Positions 62,957 to 64,000 of a DNA stretch of 64,000 bases are shown here, in pieces. The position numbers were made by a program, and so were the translations under genes. The DNA is taken from NCBI RefSeq assembly GCF_041435095.1, contig NZ_CP108025.1, positions 8,122,001 through 8,186,000 on the forward strand, given 5' to 3'. The notes beneath the pieces were generated by a model that saw only the letters and a program-made list of their open reading frames with translations, ran no database searches and was not told the origin of the DNA. The stretch is from Kitasatospora sp. NBC_00315. GTDB taxonomy: Bacteria > Actinomycetota > Actinomycetes > Streptomycetales > Streptomycetaceae. Position 1 is the stretch's first letter. The number at the start of each line of letters is the position of its first letter.

Positions 62957-63448
62957 TCAGCGGACCTCTGCCTGCAGCCCCTGCCGGAAGTAGTAGAGGA
63001 ACGGGGTCTTGCCGTCCTCGCCGGTCTTCATGAGGACGGTCATGGCTTCGGGGTCCGTGCTTGCACCGGTGAAGAACCGGTAGCTGTCGAGGTCGGCCAG
63101 CACCGTCTTGGCCCACTCCTGGGCCTGCTGGTCCCAGGAGGCCCGCTTGTCCGCGGGCAGGCTCGCCGCCACCCTCTTCAGGTAGGCCTTGATGTGGTTG
63201 AGGTAGCTCTTCTTGTCGTACATCGTCTCGACCAGGCCGTGCGCGTCGACGACGTTGAGCACCGTGACGGTGTCCGACTCGGCCTCGCCGGCGTCCTCCC
63301 CCTCGTCCACGCCACCGAAGTCCGCAGTACCGATGGCGGAACGGGTGACGTGCTTGCCCTCGACCACGTAGCAGACGCCGTCCTCCTTGATCGGGAACGA
63401 GTCGGACAGCAGGTCGTCACCGTTGAAAACGTCCTTGTACACCTTCAT
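62957..63448 (-). CDS. TCTP (translationally controlled tumour protein) homologue
   Basis: A 163-residue protein that aligns with eukaryotic TCTP along its length: MKVYKDVFNGDDLLSDSFPI at the N-terminus, the flexible acidic loop (FGGVDEGEDAGEAESDTVTV), NVVDAHGLVETMYDKKSYLN then HIKAYLKRV and the helical hairpin AQEWAKTVLADLDSYRFFTG, and PFLYYFRQGLQAE at the end. The second signature has TGAS where eukaryotes have TGES or TGEG. TCTP binds Ca and partner proteins in eukaryotes; the bacterial role is unknown. ATG 63448 with GGAGA five bases upstream. Single gene flanked by remnants. Likely acquired by transfer. Confidence 0.88.
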   Translation of the reverse strand: MKVYKDVFNGDDLLSDSFPIKEDGVCYVVEGKHVTRSAIGTADFGGVDEGEDAGEAESDTVTVLNVVDAHGLVETMYDKKSYLNHIKAYLKRVAASLPADKRASWDQQAQEWAKTVLADLDSYRFFTGASTDPEAMTVLMKTGEDGKTPFLYYFRQGLQAEVR

Positions 63449-63550
63449 GGGTATCTCCATCTCTTGGGAACGCCGACGGCTCACCCTATCCAATGTGCAA
63501 TCAGTCGATTACTTAATGTTATCGGCCTGGCTGTGCTGGAGGCTGGCCAA

Positions 63551-64000
63551 CTACCCTGTCCCGTTTGGCCAACGAGGCCTTCCCGTGGCCATCAAGCGAG
63601 TCCCGGGCCCCGCCCCCGGGCTTTGGTGGGTGCTGTCGTGGGGGTTGTCGTGCTGGGGGTGTTGTCGCGTCAGGTGACGTGAGCGCCAGGGCCGGATTCC
63701 CCTTGCCTGGCCGGTCCGCGACAGGCCCGGCGACAGGCCCGGCGACAGGGGGCCGCGGTGCCTCCCGGGCGGCCCGGCTGCTCCCTGCCCGCCAGCGGCT
63801 GGCCCCGGCCCCCGTGCCCCGGACGATATCCCGCGAATTGTCGGTAGAGAGCCATCGCCCCCCGTCCGCGACACCCCCGCCGGCCCCGTCGTCGAAGCCG
63901 CCGGCTCCCGGTCCCGCTCCTTGACCGTCCACGGGCGCGGGGTGGCCGTCATGAACAACCGCCGGTCACAGGGGATGCGGGTGTTGTCCAGGATCGCCGC
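63551..64000 (-). pseudogene. Helicase fragment (TATPR motif), runs off the right edge
   Basis: From the edge inward the frame reads AAILDNTRIPCDRRLFMTAT then PRPWTVKERDREP, matching motif III (TATPR) of actinobacterial DEAD/DEAH helicases with helicase-associated domains. After about 33 residues the similarity ends and the frame becomes Gly/Arg-rich until the stop at 63551. Either truncated or frameshifted; the front lies outside the window. Confidence 0.45.

Overview
High-GC DNA with actinomycete codon usage, frequent GTG/TTG starts and typical families (ECF sigma, LacI sugar regulators, secreted glycosidases with ricin-type lectin modules, AmaP/Asp23 envelope cluster) points to Streptomyces or a close relative such as Kitasatospora. 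The dense pseudogenes and IS remnants suggest an accessory region, perhaps a chromosome arm. No tRNA, rRNA or CRISPR was recognised.

Layout. 1-3.7 kb: edge of a polyketide cluster (ketosynthase start, two discrete acyltransferases, divergent BtrH-like gene). 4.0-13.4 kb: arabinoxylan locus with a LacI regulator, GH10 xylanase, GH62, GH43 and GH51 enzymes, LacI-type operator candidates and the remnant of a sugar ABC permease. 14-18.3 kb: MarR/aldo-keto reductase pair with twin operators, a Gfo/Idh oxidoreductase and small secreted or membrane proteins. 19-31.7 kb: a giant RHS/LamG polymorphic toxin with Hint protease and EndoU RNase tip (two frameshifts), a cognate immunity candidate and a second, chimeric DUF6881 gene. 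32-43 kb: mixed genes (hydrolase, GlxA regulator, large secreted protein, TPR protein) among MITE-like, IS6 and IS30 remnants and broken genes. 43.2-49.8 kb: SDR/AraC pair followed by a three-layer nest in which an IS5-type transposase gene is split by an IS110 element, itself split by an IS1380 element.

50.4-55.7 kb: an envelope-stress cluster. Leftward are Asp23, a DUF2273-like protein, a second Asp23, a DUF6286 protein, AmaP and small proteins. Rightward are an ECF sigma factor, a zinc-finger/Asp23-like putative anti-sigma factor and another Asp23-like protein, in overlapping frames. A near-ideal Crp-type site lies between the divergent arms.

55.8-64 kb: small unknown proteins, decayed genes (MerR, membrane protein, subtilase), a bacilliredoxin-like protein lacking one cysteine, a symmetric three-repeat lectin-like secreted protein, long perfect inverted repeats, and a clear homologue of eukaryotic TCTP. 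The TCTP homologue, the sigma/Asp23 module, the IS nest and the RHS-EndoU locus are the most notable items.
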